From contig NZ_VTFV01000001.1 of the NCBI RefSeq assembly GCF_009192745.1, positions 1 to 64,000 of the forward strand: 64,000 nt of DNA. The letters are read 5' to 3'. The translations under genes were made by a program, and so were the position numbers. The stretch is from Arthrobacter citreus. Its GTDB lineage: Bacteria; Actinomycetota; Actinomycetes; Actinomycetales; Micrococcaceae. The notes beneath the pieces were generated by a model that was not told the origin of the DNA, did no database searches, and was given only the letters and a program-made list of their open reading frames with translations. Below, piece by piece: positions 61,630 to 64,000 of this stretch; positions within the stretch are counted from its first letter, which is position 1, and each line of letters opens with the position of its first letter.

Positions 61630-62484
61630 ATGGCCGGGACACCGGAGGCTACCGTGTGGCGGACGTTCCCGTACGTGTCCTACCTTCGTGCCTACGAACC
61701 GCTGGACGCATTCGATGACGCCCAGCAGCTGCGCATCCTGAGCCAGCGCTCCCGTGCCCGCCACGAGACGGAGGTGCTGGAACGCAGCGACGCCGTCCGG
61801 CGGCTGGTGCGCGCCGTTTCGGACCCTTTCCCGCACAATTCAACCGACCTGGTCCGGGTGCTGCACCACCCCGGTCCGGACGGGATCACCACGCGGCTTT
61901 ACTGCCCCAACCAGCTTGCTGTCCGGACATCCCTGGCAGCAGAGTCCCTGGGCGAAACGGTCCACGGGCCGCTGGTGGATGTGCTGCTGCCCGAGGTTGC
62001 CAGGGAGGCCCACGCAGCCCGGATCGACCCGGACTCCTTCGCGGATTCACTGGCCAAACTGCATACCCGGTCGGCCACCTGGGGTGTGCCGTTTGGCTGG
62101 TTCGTGCTGATGCATGAGGATGACCAGACCGAGGTCATCGAGGAGGACGGCCGGGTACTTACTGTCCGGCTCTCAGCTCCCGTACAGCAGTGCATTGAAC
62201 GTGCGCGGCACGCCGCGGCAGCCCTGGCACTGGCTGCTCCGGAGCTGGACCTGCTGGACGAACTCACCGACCTCGTCGCGTGGATGGAGGTCTTCTCCCC
62301 CGCCGCGGTGCTGGAACTGGACTACGGCCCCGTCGCAGACCTGGTCTACCCGGATGATTCCCCCTCCGACGTGCGGCTGGGCATCGAGTCGCTGGCCGAC
62401 GGCGATATGACGGGCGCGGCCGCGGCGTACCGGCGGCTCGCCGGACGCTGGATCCCTATCCGGCAGCTGGCCCGCGCCTCCTGA
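61630..62484 (+). CDS. conserved hypothetical protein
   Basis: 284 aa, soluble, beginning two bases after the exonuclease stop and probably co-transcribed. The N-terminal FPYVSYLRAYEPLDAF and RRLVRAVSDPFPHN, the RLYCPNQLAVRTSLAAE block and the YRRLAGRWIPIRQLARAS end suggest a single conserved actinobacterial domain. I recognise no catalytic motif. Linkage to the xthA-type gene may hint at nucleic-acid work but is not evidence of function. Confidence 0.7.
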   Translation: MAGTPEATVWRTFPYVSYLRAYEPLDAFDDAQQLRILSQRSRARHETEVLERSDAVRRLVRAVSDPFPHNSTDLVRVLHHPGPDGITTRLYCPNQLAVRTSLAAESLGETVHGPLVDVLLPEVAREAHAARIDPDSFADSLAKLHTRSATWGVPFGWFVLMHEDDQTEVIEEDGRVLTVRLSAPVQQCIERARHAAAALALAAPELDLLDELTDLVAWMEVFSPAAVLELDYGPVADLVYPDDSPSDVRLGIESLADGDMTGAAAAYRRLAGRWIPIRQLARAS

Positions 62485-62515
62485 CCCGGGGGCAGCGGCA
62501 GCCCCCGGCGACCGG

Positions 62516-63127
62516 TCAGCGGACCCGCTCTTCGCGGCCCAGCCGGTAGCGCCGGCCGGCTTCCAAGCTGATCAGCACGGTTGAGCTGCGGCCCAGCGCG
62601 GCATCGAGGGCATCAACGAGGTTGGTGGCGTCTGCCGCCACCAGGTGCGGAGCGGCTCCCTGCCGCGGCACGATCCGCACCCTCAGGCCGTTGCCGTCGG
62701 CCATGGTCCAGGTGCTGACTGCCACCGAGCTTACGTCCGGGTCCTTGAGCAGGGCTTCCCGCAGTGCCTGCTCAGGCACTGACCCGCTGATGGCGATCCG
62801 GCCGGGGGCGCCGTCTTCGCTGTACTCGGCAACCAGGGTGTCTGCCCGCCCGCGGCCCTGCGCGGCAATCCACAGCACCAGCAATACGGCACAGACAATC
62901 ATGGCCAGCGCCAGGGCAGGCCAGAGCCAGCTTTGGCGCTGGCCCGGAATGGCCGTGTCATTGAGCAGGCGTCCGCCTTCAGCCATGAAGGCCGGGGCGG
63001 TGTCCTGCCACCAGCGTGCGGCAGCGGGGTCGACGCTGAGCAGCACGAGCCCGGCGCCCACGGCAAGCAGCAGCAGGCCGCCGAGTCCCAGGAGAAGACG
63101 GTTTAGGGAGCGTGGGGTACGGTTCAC
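62516..63127 (-). CDS. AmaP-like membrane protein of an envelope-stress operon
   Basis: 203 aa. Two N-terminal membrane helices (about 9-30 and 68-87), then a cytoplasmic domain with a pattern of short strands (GRIAISGSVPEQALREALLKDPDVSSVAVSTWTMADGNGLRVRIV). This is the general topology of AmaP, the membrane anchor of Asp23. The overlap of four bases with the upstream gene shows coupling. The assignment depends on topology and neighbours. Confidence 0.6.
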   Translation of the reverse strand: MNRTPRSLNRLLLGLGGLLLLAVGAGLVLLSVDPAAARWWQDTAPAFMAEGGRLLNDTAIPGQRQSWLWPALALAMIVCAVLLVLWIAAQGRGRADTLVAEYSEDGAPGRIAISGSVPEQALREALLKDPDVSSVAVSTWTMADGNGLRVRIVPRQGAAPHLVAADATNLVDALDAALGRSSTVLISLEAGRRYRLGREERVR

Positions 63128-63726
63128 TGTCCGATCGCCCCCACGGTGGAGACCAGGACGGTTACGGTCGGCTGCGGCTGGAGTCCGGTCAGTGCCAGTT
63201 CGTCCTCCACGGCAGCACGCACGGCGTCCGAATCAACCGGAATCCCGGAGGTGGGCCGCACCCTTACCTCCACCCGCGTCCGGCCTACGGTCACCAGGAC
63301 CTGGTCCGGGGTAACCCCCGCGGTAAGCCGGGCGCGGCGGGCCAGCGAAGAGGCGAGGACTTCTGCGTCCACGACGACGGCGGCACGCGGGTTGGGGATG
63401 GCATAGCGGGCACGGCGTCCCGGCAGGACTGCCATCAGGAAGAACCAGAGTCCGGCGACGAAAATCAGGGCTCCGGCGAGGCCCAGCAACAGGGGGTCGG
63501 CGTCGCGCGGCAGGCCCGCCACCCAGTGGGCGAAGGTGGGCGGATCAATCAGCCATTCATCCTGTCCGAGGGACTGCAGCACTGATTCGAGCAGGACATA
63601 CAAGCAGAAAAGGATGCCGGCGACGGCGGCGATCACGGCTGGCACGGTTCGGGCGGCATGGGTTTCCCGCCGGACTATCCGGCCGGTGGAACCCTCGGTG
63701 GGCGGGGCGGCAGTGGTATCGCTCAT
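63124..63726 (-). CDS. DUF6286-type membrane protein
   Basis: 200 aa. Two membrane helices (about 27-50 and 75-100) and a C-terminal cytoplasmic domain (AAVVVDAEVLASSLARRARLTAGVTPDQVLVTVGRTRVEVRVRPTSG) that fits the DUF6286 description. Such proteins are found with Asp23/Gls24 genes in actinobacteria. The start overlaps the previous gene by four bases (ATGA). Confidence 0.65.
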   Translation of the reverse strand: MSDTTAAPPTEGSTGRIVRRETHAARTVPAVIAAVAGILFCLYVLLESVLQSLGQDEWLIDPPTFAHWVAGLPRDADPLLLGLAGALIFVAGLWFFLMAVLPGRRARYAIPNPRAAVVVDAEVLASSLARRARLTAGVTPDQVLVTVGRTRVEVRVRPTSGIPVDSDAVRAAVEDELALTGLQPQPTVTVLVSTVGAIGQ

Positions 63727-64000
63727 TTCACCCTGCTCCCTTCCTGCACCCGGATGCCGGTGACCCGGATATCCACGAGGGAGAGGATGGACCCGGTGAG
63801 GTAGGTAATGCGCTTAAGCAGTGCGGGCTTGGCCGCGTGGGCCCTGTCCCAGACTGATCCACCGGTGCGAGCCACCAGCCCCGGGTCCTTCACCACTGCC
63901 CCCAGCGGCGGCATGGTGACCGGAAGTGCCAGCGAGAGTGCCAGCAGGCCCTGGTCATCGCTCCACGTGACGCGGACTGCCGACGCGGGAACGCCAAAGT
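63723..64000 (-). CDS. Asp23/Gls24-like protein, 3' part (gene runs out of the window)
   Basis: At least 91 aa. The frame stays open to the window edge, upstream of the Met at 63914, so the start is outside. The C-terminal piece (VRVTWSDDQGLLALSLALPV; ALLKRITYLTGSILSLVDIRVTGI) resembles the end of Asp23/Gls24 alkaline-shock proteins. Neighbouring AmaP-like and DUF6286-like genes support this. Confidence 0.55.
   Translation of the reverse strand, partial: FGVPASAVRVTWSDDQGLLALSLALPVTMPPLGAVVKDPGLVARTGGSVWDRAHAAKPALLKRITYLTGSILSLVDIRVTGIRVQEGSRVK

Overview
The window is about 64 kb of gene-dense, high-GC DNA. Many starts are GTG or TTG with strong Shine-Dalgarno sequences. Gene content and order (SRP RNA-dnaX-recR-lysC, purSQL, HAIR and CIRCE heat-shock sites, IclR and MarR regulators, many actinobacterial DUF families) point to an actinobacterium of the family Micrococcaceae, most likely Arthrobacter sensu lato. 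That placement is inferred from gene families, not from a marker-gene search. I recognised no rRNA, tRNA, CRISPR, insertion sequence or prophage.

Layout. 1-8.5 kb: a gene-free leader holding an unusual palindromic site, the SRP RNA gene, dnaX, recR, a two-gene ABC exporter and lysC, which has an internal beta-subunit start. 8.6-17.2 kb: small hypothetical genes, an orphan OhrR-like regulator, a BCCT osmolyte transporter, a DNA-glycosylase-like/SRPBCC pair, a subtilisin-inhibitor-like lipoprotein and a cystine-type ABC importer. 17.4-20.8 kb: purSQL. 20.8-25.3 kb: small accessory genes, including an AbiEi/DUF559-like gene flanked on both sides by copies of a dispersed palindromic repeat.

25.3-41.9 kb is the most interesting part: a sulfur-acquisition island. 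On the minus strand an S-box-type SAM riboswitch precedes metN-metI, an FMN monooxygenase of the DszA/NtaA/DmoA type, a DszC/SfnB-like flavoprotein and metQ. A second DszA-like monooxygenase sits behind a SAM-IV-type riboswitch. On the plus strand another S-box-type riboswitch precedes ssuB-ssuA-ssuC and an acetyl-CoA-synthetase-like gene. These are followed by metY and a CoA-binding protein. The inferred logic is that, when S-adenosylmethionine is low, the cell imports sulfonates, methionine-like or other organosulfur compounds, cleaves C-S bonds with reduced flavin, and fixes the released sulfite (after reduction) into homocysteine through MetY. No flavin reductase is encoded in the island.

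42-64 kb: an ECF sigma factor with a putative membrane partner, an amino-acid permease, a nitrilase-family amidase, a zinc alcohol dehydrogenase, and an hsp20 gene with both HAIR (HspR) and CIRCE (HrcA) operators. After these come housekeeping genes (purA, fba, a TrmH-type methyltransferase, pyrE, nadE, an exonuclease III-like gene), a 3-oxoacid/3-oxoadipate CoA-transferase divergent from an IclR regulator, and the end of an Asp23/AmaP-like envelope-stress operon cut by the window edge.
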